Origin: DATBHM01 sp963772375
Lineage (GTDB): Bacteria > Actinomycetota > UBA4738 > JACQTL01
Direction: 5' to 3'
Assembly (NCBI GenBank): GCA_963772375.1
Contig: CAVYXG010000005.1
Location: 1 to 64,000 of the forward strand
DNA: 64,000 bases
Part shown: positions 51,741-61,555 of the stretch, piece after piece
How the letters are laid out: each line of letters opens with the position of its first letter
How positions within the stretch are numbered: the stretch's first letter is position 1
Notes under the pieces: model-generated
Told to the model about the DNA's origin: nothing
The model's database searches: none
What the model saw: only the letters and a program-made list of their open reading frames with translations
Translations under genes and position numbers: made by a program

Positions 51741-53129
51741 ATGGCCGACGCCTGTGACGTGTTCGTGGTGTTCGGGATCACGGGAGACCTGGCCAAGGTC
51801 ATGACGTTCCGCTCCCTGTATCGATTGGAGCGGCGCGGTCTGCTCGAGTGCCCGATCGTCGGCGTCGCCGTCGATGACTGGACCGTCGACAAGCTCCGGG
51901 AACATGCACGCGAGTGCATCGCAGGGACCGGCGAACAGGTCGACGACGCGGTGTTCGAACGGCTGGCGAACCGGCTGTCGTACGTATCAGGTGATTTCGG
52001 GGAGGACGACACCTACGCGAGGGTCGGGAAGGCGATTGAGGGCGCCACGACGCCGGTGTTCTACCTGGAGATCCCTCCGTTCCTGTTCAGCAGGGTGATC
52101 AAGGGCATCGCGGACGCCGGGCTGACGGCGAACGCCCGGGTGGTGGTCGAGAAGCCGTTCGGCCACGATTTCGCCTCCGCCCGCGCCCTGAACGAGGAGA
52201 TCCACGCGGTTCTCGACGAGTCGCAGCTGTACCGGATCGACCACTTCCTGGGGAAGATGGGCCTCGCCGAGATCCTGTACCTGCGGTTCGCCAACGCGAT
52301 GCTCGAGCCGCTGTGGAACCGCAACTACCTGCGGTCCGTGCAGATCACGATGGCTGAGAGCTTCGGCGTGGAGGACCGCGGCCATTTCTACGACCCCGTC
52401 GGCGCCCTGCGGGACGTCGTCGTGAACCACCTGATGCAGGTCGTCGCCGCGGCGAGCATGGAGCTCCCCTCGGGACGCGATCCCGACACGCTGAAAGACG
52501 CGATCCACACGGCGTTCCGCTCGATGCCGGACGCCGATCCGGCCCATTACGTGCGCGGCCAGTACACGGGCTACCGATCGATCCCCGGCGTGGCGCCCGA
52601 CTCCACGACCGAGACGTTCGCCGCGCTCCAGATCGACATCGAGAGCTGGCGGTGGTCGGGGGTTCCGTTCTTCATCCGGACCGGCAAGCGGCTGCCGATC
52701 ACGCAGACCGAGCTGCGGCTGGTGTTCCGGCACCCGCCACGGCTGGGCTTCCACGCCGAGGCGTCCAGGTTGCCCGAGCCGAATCAGCTGGTGGTCAAGC
52801 TCGACCCTTCGACCGGCATCCGGCTCCTGGTGGACGCGCAGCGCTCGGGTGCGGTCGAGCCCGAGCAGATCAGCCTGGACATCGATTTCTCCCAGGAGGG
52901 GGGCGAGGGGGCGACGCCGTACGAGGTGCTGCTTCACGCCGCGATGGTGGGCGACAGCTCGCGGTTCACACGACAGGACGGCGTCGAGGAGGCGTGGCGT
53001 GTCCTCCAGCCGCTGCTCGATGCGCCACCCCCGATCGAGGACTACGAACCGGATTCCTGGGGCCCGCCCAAGGCCAACGAGCTGCTCGCCGGGTTCGGCC
53101 GATGGCACGAGCCCTGGCTCCGCGCCTGA
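51741..53129 (+). CDS. zwf: Glucose-6-phosphate dehydrogenase
   Basis: 462 residues. The NADP-binding site is VVFGITGDLAKVMTFRSLYR, in which the usual GASGDLA..K pattern is kept; the active-site block is YRIDHFLGKMGLAEILYLRF (RIDHYLGKE in the family, with the catalytic His kept and Glu replaced by Met). RTGKRLPITQTEL and SRFTRQDGVEEAWRVLQPLL follow. It oxidises glucose 6-phosphate to 6-phosphogluconolactone, feeding NADPH and pentose phosphates. Length is a little shorter than the usual 480-510. AAGGGG precedes the start. No other pentose-phosphate gene is adjacent. Confidence 0.93.
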   Translation: MADACDVFVVFGITGDLAKVMTFRSLYRLERRGLLECPIVGVAVDDWTVDKLREHARECIAGTGEQVDDAVFERLANRLSYVSGDFGEDDTYARVGKAIEGATTPVFYLEIPPFLFSRVIKGIADAGLTANARVVVEKPFGHDFASARALNEEIHAVLDESQLYRIDHFLGKMGLAEILYLRFANAMLEPLWNRNYLRSVQITMAESFGVEDRGHFYDPVGALRDVVVNHLMQVVAAASMELPSGRDPDTLKDAIHTAFRSMPDADPAHYVRGQYTGYRSIPGVAPDSTTETFAALQIDIESWRWSGVPFFIRTGKRLPITQTELRLVFRHPPRLGFHAEASRLPEPNQLVVKLDPSTGIRLLVDAQRSGAVEPEQISLDIDFSQEGGEGATPYEVLLHAAMVGDSSRFTRQDGVEEAWRVLQPLLDAPPPIEDYEPDSWGPPKANELLAGFGRWHEPWLRA

Positions 53130-53240
53130 CCCCGGCATGACCGCCCGGCCCGCGGCTGACGGGCGTTTCATCCTGCCGGCGCGATGGTTCGCGCGCGCCT
53201 TCGACGTGTGCTCCCGTCGGGGTTGGGAGGAGGAACCACC

Positions 53241-54355
53241 ATGGCCGACAACTACGACGTGATCGTCATCGGGACCGGCGCCGGGGGTTCGACGCCCTCC
53301 GTGGCGGCGGATACCACCCGTTCCACGCGCCGTGCGGGATCCTGCTCGACGAGGAAGACCGGCCGAGGAGCACCTGCGTCCGCTGCACGTGGTGCGACGG
53401 CTACCGTGCCTCGTCCACGCCAAGTCCGACGCCGAGGTCGTCGCCGTCCGCCCGGCCCTCGAGCACCCCAACGTCACGCTGCTGGTCGGCGCCGAGGTCA
53501 CGAAGCTCGAGACCGACCCCGGCGGGAGGACGGTGACCGGCGTCGTCGTGTCACGCGGCGGCGAGCGCGAGGTGTACGGGGCCGATGTCGTGGTCGTCTC
53601 CGCCGGCGCGGCCAACACCGCCAAGCTGCTGCTCGCGTCCGCGAGCGACGCGCACCCGGGCGGCCTGGCCAACGGGTCCGACCAGGTCGGCCGGAACTAC
53701 ATGTTCCACAAACTGCAAGGCCGTCGTGGCGCTGTCCAAGGAGCCGAACGACACCGTGTTCCAGAAGACGCTGGGGATCAACGACGTGTACTTCGGCGCC
53801 GACGGCCACGACTGGCCGGTCGGGAACATCCAGATGGTCGGCAAGTCGAACGCGGCCGCGATGAAGGGCGAGGAGCCGAAGCTCACGAAGCTGGCGCCGC
53901 ACTGGAGCCTGGCGGAGACGGCCCGCCACGCGGTCGACTTCTGGCTGACGACCGAGGACCTCCCGCTCCCCGAGAACCGGGTCACGCTCGACGCCGACGG
54001 CAACGTCAATCTGACCTACCGCTCGACCAACGACGAGGAGGCCGGCCGCCTGTACCACGAGCTGAAGAAGGTCCTGAACCACACGGGCATGGCCGAGCAC
54101 CACGTGCTGGACAAGAACTTCTACATGCACATGAGCATCCCGGTCGCCCGGTGCGCGCACCAGGCGGGAACGGCGCGGTTCGGGACCGATCCGGCGACGT
54201 CGGTGCTCGACACCAACTGCAAGACCCATGAGCTGGACAACCTGTACGTCGTGGACACCAGCTTCTTCTCGAGCATCGGCGCGGTGAACCCGGCGCTGAC
54301 CGCGATGGCGAACGCCATCCGGGTCGGCGAGCACCTGGTGGGGCGGCTGGGCTAG
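53241..54355 (+). pseudogene. GMC-family oxidoreductase, internally deleted and frameshifted
   Basis: It starts ADNYDVIVIGTGAGGSTP with a flavin-binding site and good ribosome-binding site (GGGAGGAGGAACC), but then jumps into YHPFHAPCGILLDEEDRP-like text in another frame, so well over 100 residues of the FAD domain are missing. Further frames carry VTLLVGAEVTKLETDPGGRT, VVVVSAGAANTAKLLLASAS and, after another shift near 53715, LSKEPNDTVFQKTLGINDVY to the end. The C-terminal GMC block (SVLDTNCKTHELDNLYVVDT SFFSSIGAVNPALTAMANAI in two parts) is intact. Choline/glucose-dehydrogenase-like in origin, not functional as written. Confidence 0.85.
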
Positions 54356-55707
54356 GAGTCGCCGGCGGGCCGGTCGTCCGAGGCCGACTCGTCGTCCGAG
54401 GCCGACTCGTCGTCCGGTTCCGAGTCGTCGTCCGGTTCGTCGTCGTCCCAGTCGATGCGGGCGGCGTCGGAGCGGTCCAGCACCTGGGGCCCGCGCGTCT
54501 TCGAGAAGTAGTCCCAGCCCCACTGGATGAACGCGTCGATGCGCGTCCGGACGCCGGTCATCAGGTAGGCGTGAACGCCCAGCCACGAGGCGAACGCGAC
54601 CGACCCGTGGAGCTCGTGGTGGCGGGCGCCCATCTCGGCGACCGCGGCGTTCCGCCCGATCATCGCCATGATCCCCTTGTCGTGGTAGTGGAACGCCCGG
54701 CGGTGCTTGCCGTCGAGCTCGGCCTCGATGTTCTTCGCCGCCCACTGCCCCGACTGCAGGGCCACCGACCCGAGCTGGGGGAACGACGAACCGTCGGGCG
54801 CCGGGATGTTCGCGAAGTCGCCCAGCGCGTAGACGCCCTGATGATCGGCGACGGTGAGGTCGGGCTCGACGTCGAGCCGCCCGCCCCGGCCCTGGGAGAG
54901 TCCGGTGCCCCCGGCCAGCTCCCCGGCCATGATGCCGCCGCCCCACACCACGCAATGGGTGAGGATCTTCGAGCCGTCGGACAGCACGACGTGGTCGACG
55001 GCGATCTCCTTCACCGAGGTGCCGAGCCGGAGCTCGACGCCGTCGCGCTGGAGGACCTTCGCCGCGTACGCGTGCGCCTTGTCGGAGAACGGCGCCAGGA
55101 CCGAGTGCCCGAGGTCGACGACCGTCACCCGGGCCTGCCGGACGGCGAGGTCCTGGTACTCGTGCGGCATGACCTCCTTGATCATCTCGGCGAGGGCGCC
55201 GGCGACCTCGGTCCCCGTCGCGCCGGCCCCGACGATCACGAAGTTCAGCGCGCCCCGGTCGACGAGTGAGGGATCCCGGTCCGCGTTCTCGAACAGCGCC
55301 AGGATCCGGGACCGAAGGCGCTGCGCGTCGTCCAGCGAGTACAGCGGGAACGCGTGCTCGGCGCCGAGGGTTCCGAAGAAGTTCGGCCGGCTGCCGGCGG
55401 CGAGCACGAGGTAGTCGCCGTCGATGGTCTGCCCCGACTCGAGCGTGACACGCTTCGCCTCGGGGTCCACCGAGGCCACCGTGCCCATCTTCACGTCGAC
55501 GTTCTCGTGCTTGCGAAACAACATCCGAAGGCTGAACGCTACGTCGGCGGACGCGAGCTGGCAGGTCGCGACCTGGTACAGCAGCGGCTGGAACATGTGG
55601 TAGTTGTGCTTGTCGACGAGCGTCATCGTGAGGTCGTCGCGCTTGGCCAGCCGGCGCGCGGCCCCCAGCCCGGCGAACCCCCCACCGACGATGACGACGT
55701 GCTTCAT
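54352..55707 (-). CDS. ndh: Type II NADH dehydrogenase (NDH-2)
   Basis: About 451 residues; the ATG at 55707 overlaps the cydC stop as ATGA, and an ATG at 55719 is the alternative. Two Rossmann motifs are present: HVVIVGGGFAGLGAARRLAK (FAD) and FVIVGAGATGTEVAGALAEM (NADH). The YHMFQPLLYQVAT and VYALGDFANIPAPDGSSFPQ LGSVALQSGQ (two parts) blocks are typical of NDH-2, and a C-terminal amphipathic region (WLGVHAYLMTGVRTRIDAFI) binds the membrane. It passes electrons from NADH to quinone without pumping protons. The last 35 residues are a repeated acidic tail (DDES-type), which is unusual. Co-transcribed with cydABDC. Confidence 0.92.
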   Translation of the reverse strand: MKHVVIVGGGFAGLGAARRLAKRDDLTMTLVDKHNYHMFQPLLYQVATCQLASADVAFSLRMLFRKHENVDVKMGTVASVDPEAKRVTLESGQTIDGDYLVLAAGSRPNFFGTLGAEHAFPLYSLDDAQRLRSRILALFENADRDPSLVDRGALNFVIVGAGATGTEVAGALAEMIKEVMPHEYQDLAVRQARVTVVDLGHSVLAPFSDKAHAYAAKVLQRDGVELRLGTSVKEIAVDHVVLSDGSKILTHCVVWGGGIMAGELAGGTGLSQGRGGRLDVEPDLTVADHQGVYALGDFANIPAPDGSSFPQLGSVALQSGQWAAKNIEAELDGKHRRAFHYHDKGIMAMIGRNAAVAEMGARHHELHGSVAFASWLGVHAYLMTGVRTRIDAFIQWGWDYFSKTRGPQVLDRSDAARIDWDDDEPDDDSEPDDESASDDESASDDRPAGDS

Positions 55708-57425
55708 GGGATCGGCCATGTCATCGAGTCCACCCCCCCGGCGGCGCTGAGTGCATCACCCGGCCGGGATGAAACGGACGGCTCCACGCGGCCCCGAGTC
55801 AGCGACAGGACGTCGTCCACGGCCTCGAGGCCCTCGCTCCGGTGGGTGATCAGCAGGACCGAACGCCCGTCCGCCCCCGCCAGGACGTCCGCCATCAGCC
55901 GTTCCCCGGTGGGCGGGTCGAGGTGGGCGGTCGGTTCGTCGAGCACCATCACCGGCGAATCCGCGAGCAACGTCCGGGCCAGCGAGATCCGGCGGCGTTC
56001 CCCGCCCGACACCCTCGCGCCCTCCTCCCCCACGAACGTGTCCCATCCGTCGGGCAGCGACTCCACCCAGTTCCAGATTCGGGCGCGCCGGAGCGCCGCC
56101 TCGATCTCGTGGTCGGTCGCCGCCGGACGGGCCAGGCGGACGTTCTCGCGGATCGTCGTCGAGAACAGGTACCCGTCCTGGCTGTCGAGAGTGACCGTCG
56201 CGCGGACGTCGTGACGGCGGAGGTCGCGGAGCTCGGCGCCGCCGAGCGTCACCCGTCCCCCGTCCGGGTCGAGGAACCGGACCAACAGCGCGGCAACCGT
56301 GCTCTTGCCGGAGCCGGAGTGGCCGGTCAGCGCGACGCGGCGGCCGGGCGCCAGCCGGAGGTCGACGTCGCGCAGCTCCCAGGACTCGTCCGCGGCGTGG
56401 TCGAAGTCGACGCGTTCGAGCGCGGCGGTGGTGTCCGACGGCAGGGCGGCCGGGTGGTCCCGGTCCGTCGGGGGGTGTTCGCCGGCACCGAGCGACAGCA
56501 GCCGGAGCCCGGCCTCGATCGTCGAGCGAAGGCCGAGCGCCGCCGCGGGCAGCGGTTCCACGGCCTCGAACGCCGCCATCGTGGCGAGCGTAAGCGCGGC
56601 GACCAGCGTCCGGTCGAGCGCCCCGTCCGCCGCCGCGTGGACGCACACCAGCAGCACGCCGACCACCGTCAGCCCCTTCACCAGCGACGCCATGGTCTCG
56701 ATCGCGCCGCCGATCAGGGCGTCGCGACGCTGCAGCCGGCCGATCTCCCGGTCGAGGCAGCGGATGCGTTGCAGCGCGCCGTCCCCCGCGCCCAGCACGA
56801 CGAGCTCGGGCGCGCCGCGGAGGACCTCCACCAGCTCCACCGTGAGATCGGCCCGGATGGCCGCCTGCCGCCGCGAGTGCCGGCCGGCGACCGCCGCGAC
56901 CGCAGGAACGACGACCCCGCCGAGGACCAGCCCGGCTGCGAGCACCAACGCCGCGGCGGGGAGGAACGCGGCCACGACGCCCACCACGACGACCCCCGCG
57001 ACGGCGGCCACGGCCGGCGGGGACATCCCCCGCAGGAACAGCGACTGCATCGAGTCGACGTCCCCGACGACGCTCGCCAGGAGGTCGCCCTGGTGCGGCC
57101 CGATCGACCGAGACGGGATGAGCGGTTCGATCCTTCGGTAGCAGGCCACCCGCATCCGGGCGAGCACCTGGAACGCCAGGCCGTGCGAACGCAGGCGTTC
57201 GAAGTACCGTGCCACCGGCCGTCCGATGCCGAACGCCCGCACCGCGACGATGGAAATGGTGAGCGAGAGCACCGGCGGGTGTTCCGCGGCGCGCGAGATG
57301 AGGTAGCCGGCCAGCGACATCAACCCGACCCCGGCGATCACCGTCAACGCGCCGAGCGCGACCGACCCGGCCACCCGCGACCACGGCGGGTCGCCCATCC
57401 TCACGAGCGCCCGGAGCGTCTTCAC
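55704..57425 (-). CDS. cydC: ABC transporter for cytochrome bd assembly, CydC subunit
   Basis: 573 residues: six membrane helices in the N-terminal half, then an ABC ATPase with Walker A GHSGSGKSTVAALLVRF, signature VSGGERRRISLARTLL, and Walker B VMVLDEPTAHLD, followed by the switch His in LLITHRSEG. CydC and CydD form a heterodimer that exports cysteine/glutathione (or haem-related cargo) needed to mature cytochrome bd. Its start overlaps the cydD stop (ATGA). Confidence 0.93.
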   Translation of the reverse strand: MKTLRALVRMGDPPWSRVAGSVALGALTVIAGVGLMSLAGYLISRAAEHPPVLSLTISIVAVRAFGIGRPVARYFERLRSHGLAFQVLARMRVACYRRIEPLIPSRSIGPHQGDLLASVVGDVDSMQSLFLRGMSPPAVAAVAGVVVVGVVAAFLPAAALVLAAGLVLGGVVVPAVAAVAGRHSRRQAAIRADLTVELVEVLRGAPELVVLGAGDGALQRIRCLDREIGRLQRRDALIGGAIETMASLVKGLTVVGVLLVCVHAAADGALDRTLVAALTLATMAAFEAVEPLPAAALGLRSTIEAGLRLLSLGAGEHPPTDRDHPAALPSDTTAALERVDFDHAADESWELRDVDLRLAPGRRVALTGHSGSGKSTVAALLVRFLDPDGGRVTLGGAELRDLRRHDVRATVTLDSQDGYLFSTTIRENVRLARPAATDHEIEAALRRARIWNWVESLPDGWDTFVGEEGARVSGGERRRISLARTLLADSPVMVLDEPTAHLDPPTGERLMADVLAGADGRSVLLITHRSEGLEAVDDVLSLTRGRVEPSVSSRPGDALSAAGGVDSMTWPIP

Positions 57426-59098
57426 CGGAGCGCGGCCTCCGGCTCGAGGGAGCGCGCGGCGCCGTGTTCGATCCGGACGATCCGGTCGGCGACCGCGGCC
57501 ATCTCAGGGTTGTGTTCGATCAGCAGCACCGCCGAGCTCCCCCGAAGGCGTTCGATCGCCGCGGCCACCCATCCGGCGTTGGCGGCGTCGAGGTTCGCGG
57601 AGGGTTCGTCGAGGATCACCAGGGACGAGTTCCGGAGCAGGGCGCGAGCCAGCGCGATCCGCCTCGTCTCGCCGGCCGACAGCCCGCGGCCGCCTTCGCC
57701 GATCCGCGTGTCGTAGCCGTGGCGGAGCTCGTCCACAAACGAGGCCGCGCCGGCCAGCGCCGCGGCCTCCTCGATGCGTTCGAACGACGCCGACGGGTCG
57801 CTCAGCGCGATGTTCTCGCCAACGGTGCCCCGGAACAGCGTCGGCCGCTGCGGGCACCACGCGACGTTCCGCAGCCACGCCTCCCGGTCGAGCCGTGCGA
57901 GGTCCTCGCCGTCCACGGTGACCCGTCCGCCGTCCGGTCGGCGCAGGCCGAGCACCAGCGACGCGATGGTGCTCTTGCCGGCGCCGCTCGACCCGACCAG
58001 CGCGACGACCTCGCCGCGACCGATCTCGAGGTCGAACCCGTCGAGCACCCGCCCGGCCCGGTCCGGGTTCGACAGCGTGACGCCCTCGAGGCGGACGGTG
58101 CTCCAGTTCGACGGCACGTCTTCGATACCCGGCGAGGCGACATCGTCGCCGTCGTCGATGAGGTCGAGGATCCGGCCGGCCGCCGCCACGCCGTCGGCGC
58201 TCGCGTGGAACTGCGCCCCCAGCGCCCGGAGCGGCGCGTACAGCTCGGGCGTCAGCAACAGCACGGTGAGCGCGGCCCGCAGCCCGACCTCGCCGCCGAT
58301 CAGCCGGAGGCCCAGCGCCACGGCCACGAGCGCGGTGGCGAGCGTCGCCAGCAGCTCGAGCACGGCGCCCGACAGGAACGACAGCCGCAGCACGCCCATG
58401 GTTGTCGTCCGGTATTCGTCGCCTGCGGCGGCGATGCGTTCGGCCTGGGCCTCCCCCCGGTTGAACGCGCGCAGCGTCGGCAGGCCGCGGACGACGTCGA
58501 GGAAGTGGTTCGACAGCCGGGCCAGCGCCGCCCATCGGGCCCGGGTTCGCGCCTCCGTGAACCGGCCGATGAGCACCATGAACAACGGGATCAGCGGCAG
58601 CGTCACCAGCATGATCAACGCCGAGGTCGTGTCGACCACGAACGTCCATGCCAGCACGATCACCGGCACGAGGGCCGCGAGGACCACGTGCGGCAGGTAC
58701 CGGGCGAAGTACGCCTCGAGCCCGTCGACGCCCTGCACGGCCGCCGTCGCCACCTCGCCCGCCCCGGCCCCGTCGGCGGCGAGGGGCGCGTCACGGAGCC
58801 GGCGTTCCACCAGCTCGAGGCGGAGCCGGGACATCACGCCGGCCGCCGCCCACCGGCCGGTCGCCTCGAACGCGCCGGACAGCACCGCCCGGACCACGAC
58901 GACCACCGCCAGCATGCCGGTCGCCGTCGCGAGGCCGGCCGGCGGTTCCCCGTCAAACGCTCCCGCGACGATCCGGGCGAGGAGCGCTGCCTGCGTCAGG
59001 AGCGCGAGGGTGGCGAGCAGCCCCAGGGCGGCGTCCAGCCCGATCGCCAGGCGGGCGCCGCGTGCGCGCCGGAACAGCCGGGGATCGACCAGATGCAC
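57422..59098 (-). CDS. cydD: ABC transporter for cytochrome bd assembly, CydD subunit
   Basis: 558 residues from a GTG. N-terminal membrane domain (LDAALGLLATLALLTQAALL, IVLAWTFVVDTTSALIMLVT) and an ABC domain with Walker A VGSSGAGKSTIASLVLG, signature LSAGETRRIALARALL and Walker B LVILDEPSANLD, with NPEM replacing the usual H-loop context (LLIEHNPEMAAVADR). Partner of CydC; the order A-B-D-C is the standard one in actinobacteria. Confidence 0.93.
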   Translation of the reverse strand: MHLVDPRLFRRARGARLAIGLDAALGLLATLALLTQAALLARIVAGAFDGEPPAGLATATGMLAVVVVVRAVLSGAFEATGRWAAAGVMSRLRLELVERRLRDAPLAADGAGAGEVATAAVQGVDGLEAYFARYLPHVVLAALVPVIVLAWTFVVDTTSALIMLVTLPLIPLFMVLIGRFTEARTRARWAALARLSNHFLDVVRGLPTLRAFNRGEAQAERIAAAGDEYRTTTMGVLRLSFLSGAVLELLATLATALVAVALGLRLIGGEVGLRAALTVLLLTPELYAPLRALGAQFHASADGVAAAGRILDLIDDGDDVASPGIEDVPSNWSTVRLEGVTLSNPDRAGRVLDGFDLEIGRGEVVALVGSSGAGKSTIASLVLGLRRPDGGRVTVDGEDLARLDREAWLRNVAWCPQRPTLFRGTVGENIALSDPSASFERIEEAAALAGAASFVDELRHGYDTRIGEGGRGLSAGETRRIALARALLRNSSLVILDEPSANLDAANAGWVAAAIERLRGSSAVLLIEHNPEMAAVADRIVRIEHGAARSLEPEAALR

Positions 59099-59102
59099 CG
59101 GG

Positions 59103-60149
59103 TCACTCGCCCGCCGAGGCCCCCGCCGACGCCGCGGCGCCCGCCGAGGAACCGTGGCCTTCCAGGTCGGCCACCCCGATCCGGCGTCGGAACACGTGGT
59201 AGGTCCAGGCCTGGTACACCACGACGACGGGGAAGAAGAGCACGGCGACGATCGTCATCACCTTCAGCGCATAGGGCGAGGACGACGTATTCGTCACGGT
59301 GAGGTCGTTCGCCGCGCTCGTGCTCGAGACCATCACCCGCGGGTACAGATCGACGAAGATCGTCAGGATCGTCGTGGCCATGGCGACCGTCGTCATGACG
59401 AACGCCGACCCCTCCCGACCCTCCCGGATCAGCCAGGTCACGGCGATCAGCGCCAGCACGGCGGCCACCTGCACCAGCCCCGGGATGACCCCCTGGTCGA
59501 CCATCACGTGGGTCCACACCATCGCCACGAGCACCACCGCGGCGGTGACCGGTGCGGTCCGCCGAGCCAGCCGCACCGCGCGGTCGTGCACCTCCCCCGG
59601 CGTCGTCCGCAGCGAGATGAACGTCGCGCCGTGCAGCACGCAGATCGATACGATGGTCAGGCCGAAGAACAGCCCGTACGGCGTCAGCAGGTCCCAGAAG
59701 CTCCCCGTGAACTCCTGGCTCGAGTCGATCGGCAGGCCGTGGAGCAGATCGCCGAGCGCGACCCCGATCAGCAGCGGCGCGACCAGGCTCCCCAGCGACA
59801 TCGACCAGTCCCACGTCCGCCGCCACTTCTGTCCGTCGCGCCGCCCGCGGTACTCGAACGACACCCCCCGCAGGATCAGCGCGACCAGGACGAGCACCAG
59901 CGCGAGGTAGAAGCCCGAGAACATCGTCGCGTACCAGGAAGGGAACGCCGCGAACATCCCGGCCCCGGCAACGATCAGCCACACCTCGTTCCCGTCCCAC
60001 AGGGGTCCGATCGTGTTGATGGCCAGGCGGCGTTCGTCGTCGGTCCGGCCGACGATCCCGTGGAGCATCCCGACGCCGAAGTCGAACCCCTCCAATACGA
60101 AGAAGCCGGTGAAGAACAGCGCGATCACGATGAACCACAGGTTCTGCAT
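59103..60149 (-). CDS. cydB: Cytochrome bd ubiquinol/menaquinol oxidase subunit II
   Basis: 348 residues with nine hydrophobic helices, beginning QNLWFIVIALFFTGFFVLEG followed by FDFGVGMLHG, a CydB hallmark (LEGFDFG). NTIGPLWDGNEVWLIVAGAG is the second family block. Length fits the actinobacterial form. AGGAGC precedes the ATG, 8 bases after the cydA stop. A short Ala/Ser-rich tail ends the protein. Confidence 0.95.
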   Translation of the reverse strand: MQNLWFIVIALFFTGFFVLEGFDFGVGMLHGIVGRTDDERRLAINTIGPLWDGNEVWLIVAGAGMFAAFPSWYATMFSGFYLALVLVLVALILRGVSFEYRGRRDGQKWRRTWDWSMSLGSLVAPLLIGVALGDLLHGLPIDSSQEFTGSFWDLLTPYGLFFGLTIVSICVLHGATFISLRTTPGEVHDRAVRLARRTAPVTAAVVLVAMVWTHVMVDQGVIPGLVQVAAVLALIAVTWLIREGREGSAFVMTTVAMATTILTIFVDLYPRVMVSSTSAANDLTVTNTSSSPYALKVMTIVAVLFFPVVVVYQAWTYHVFRRRIGVADLEGHGSSAGAAASAGASAGE

Positions 60150-60157
60150 CGACGCTC

Positions 60158-61555
60158 CTAGTACGACATCGCCGGCACCGGCTGGCCCTGTTCGTCGAGG
60201 TCGGGGACCGGGTCGAGGTCCTTGCGCGAGTACCGCAACATCAGCACCGCGTCGACCACCGCGAGCGCCCCGTACAGCAGCACGAACACCACCAGGCTGA
60301 TCGCGACCGTCGACGTGCCGATCGACGGCGAGACCCCGTCCTTCGTCAGCTGGAGGCCCTGCACGATCCAGGGCTGGCGGCCGTTCTCGGTGAGCAGCCA
60401 GCCGGCCGTGTTCATGACGAACGGCAGCGCCGCCGCCCACACCGCGGCCCACAGGAACCACCTCGCCCACCACTTCTCCGCGGCGAGGTTCTTCCGCCAC
60501 AGCAGGGCTCCGCCCCAGATCGCCAGCGCGAACACGATCACGGCGATGTAGGCCATCACACGCATCGACCAGTACTGGATGAACACGTTCGGGACGTAGT
60601 TCCCCGGGCCGTACGTCTTCTGGTACTGAGCGTTCAGCTGGTCGAGGCCGATGACCTTGCCGTTCCAGGAATCGGTGGCGAGCAGCGACAGCAGGTGCGG
60701 GATCGCGATGATCTTGGTCGGCGTGTGGTCGTCCTTGCCGCCACCGATCTGGAACGCGGAGAACGAGCACGGCTGGCACGTGTTCCACTGCGCCTCCATC
60801 GCCGCGACCTTCATGGGCTGGTAGGTGGTCTCGATCACGCCGAGTCGGCTGCCGACCATCATCGCGAACAGCGACGCCGGGATCATCACGACCAGCGCGA
60901 GCGACGCGGTCCGGTGGAAGATCGGGACCTCGGCCTTGCGGCGGAGGTGCCACGCGGAGACCGCCAGCATCACGACCGACCCGGTGACCAGCGCGGCCAG
61001 GATCACGTGGACGTACGCCCACACGAACACCGGGTTGGTGAGCACCGCCCAGATGTTCGTGAGCTGGGCCTTCCCGTTCTTCATCGCGTAGCCGACGGGG
61101 TGCTGCATCCACGAGTTCGCGGCCATGATGAACGCGGCCGACAGCATCGCCCCGACCGCCACTGCCCAGATCGTCGCGAGGTGGACGCGCTTCGACAGCC
61201 GCCCCCACCCGAAGATCCAGAGCCCCAGGAACGTCGACTCCAGGAAGAACGCCGCGAGGCCCTCCATCGCGAGCGGTGCCCCGAACACGTCGCCGACGAA
61301 CCGCGAGTACGCCGACCAGTCCATCCCGAACTGGAACTCCTGCACCAGACCGGTGACGACGCCGATCGCGATGTTGATGACGAGGAGTGTTCCGAAGAAC
61401 CGGGTGAGCCGGAGGTAGGCATCCTCGCCCTTGCGGTGCCACGCGGTCTGGAGCAACGCGACCAGGAACGCCAGCCCCATGGTCAGGGGCACGAACAGGA
61501 AGTGGTAGATGCTGGTCGAGGCGAACTGGAACCGGGCGAGGTCCACCTTCGTCAC
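60158..61555 (-). CDS. cydA: Cytochrome bd oxidase subunit I
   Basis: 465 residues from a GTG (VTKVDLARFQFASTSIYHFL). The haem-ligand His lies in IYHFLFVPLTMG, and HPVGYAMKNGKAQLTNIWAV and GWLLTENGRQPWIVQGLQ are standard CydA blocks (the latter covers the GRQPW region next to the Met haem ligand). The Q-loop between helices 6 and 7 looks short, as in Gram-positive oxidases. It oxidises quinol and reduces oxygen with high affinity. First gene of cydABDC, 171 bases downstream of the His-rich gene. Confidence 0.95.
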   Translation of the reverse strand: MTKVDLARFQFASTSIYHFLFVPLTMGLAFLVALLQTAWHRKGEDAYLRLTRFFGTLLVINIAIGVVTGLVQEFQFGMDWSAYSRFVGDVFGAPLAMEGLAAFFLESTFLGLWIFGWGRLSKRVHLATIWAVAVGAMLSAAFIMAANSWMQHPVGYAMKNGKAQLTNIWAVLTNPVFVWAYVHVILAALVTGSVVMLAVSAWHLRRKAEVPIFHRTASLALVVMIPASLFAMMVGSRLGVIETTYQPMKVAAMEAQWNTCQPCSFSAFQIGGGKDDHTPTKIIAIPHLLSLLATDSWNGKVIGLDQLNAQYQKTYGPGNYVPNVFIQYWSMRVMAYIAVIVFALAIWGGALLWRKNLAAEKWWARWFLWAAVWAAALPFVMNTAGWLLTENGRQPWIVQGLQLTKDGVSPSIGTSTVAISLVVFVLLYGALAVVDAVLMLRYSRKDLDPVPDLDEQGQPVPAMSY

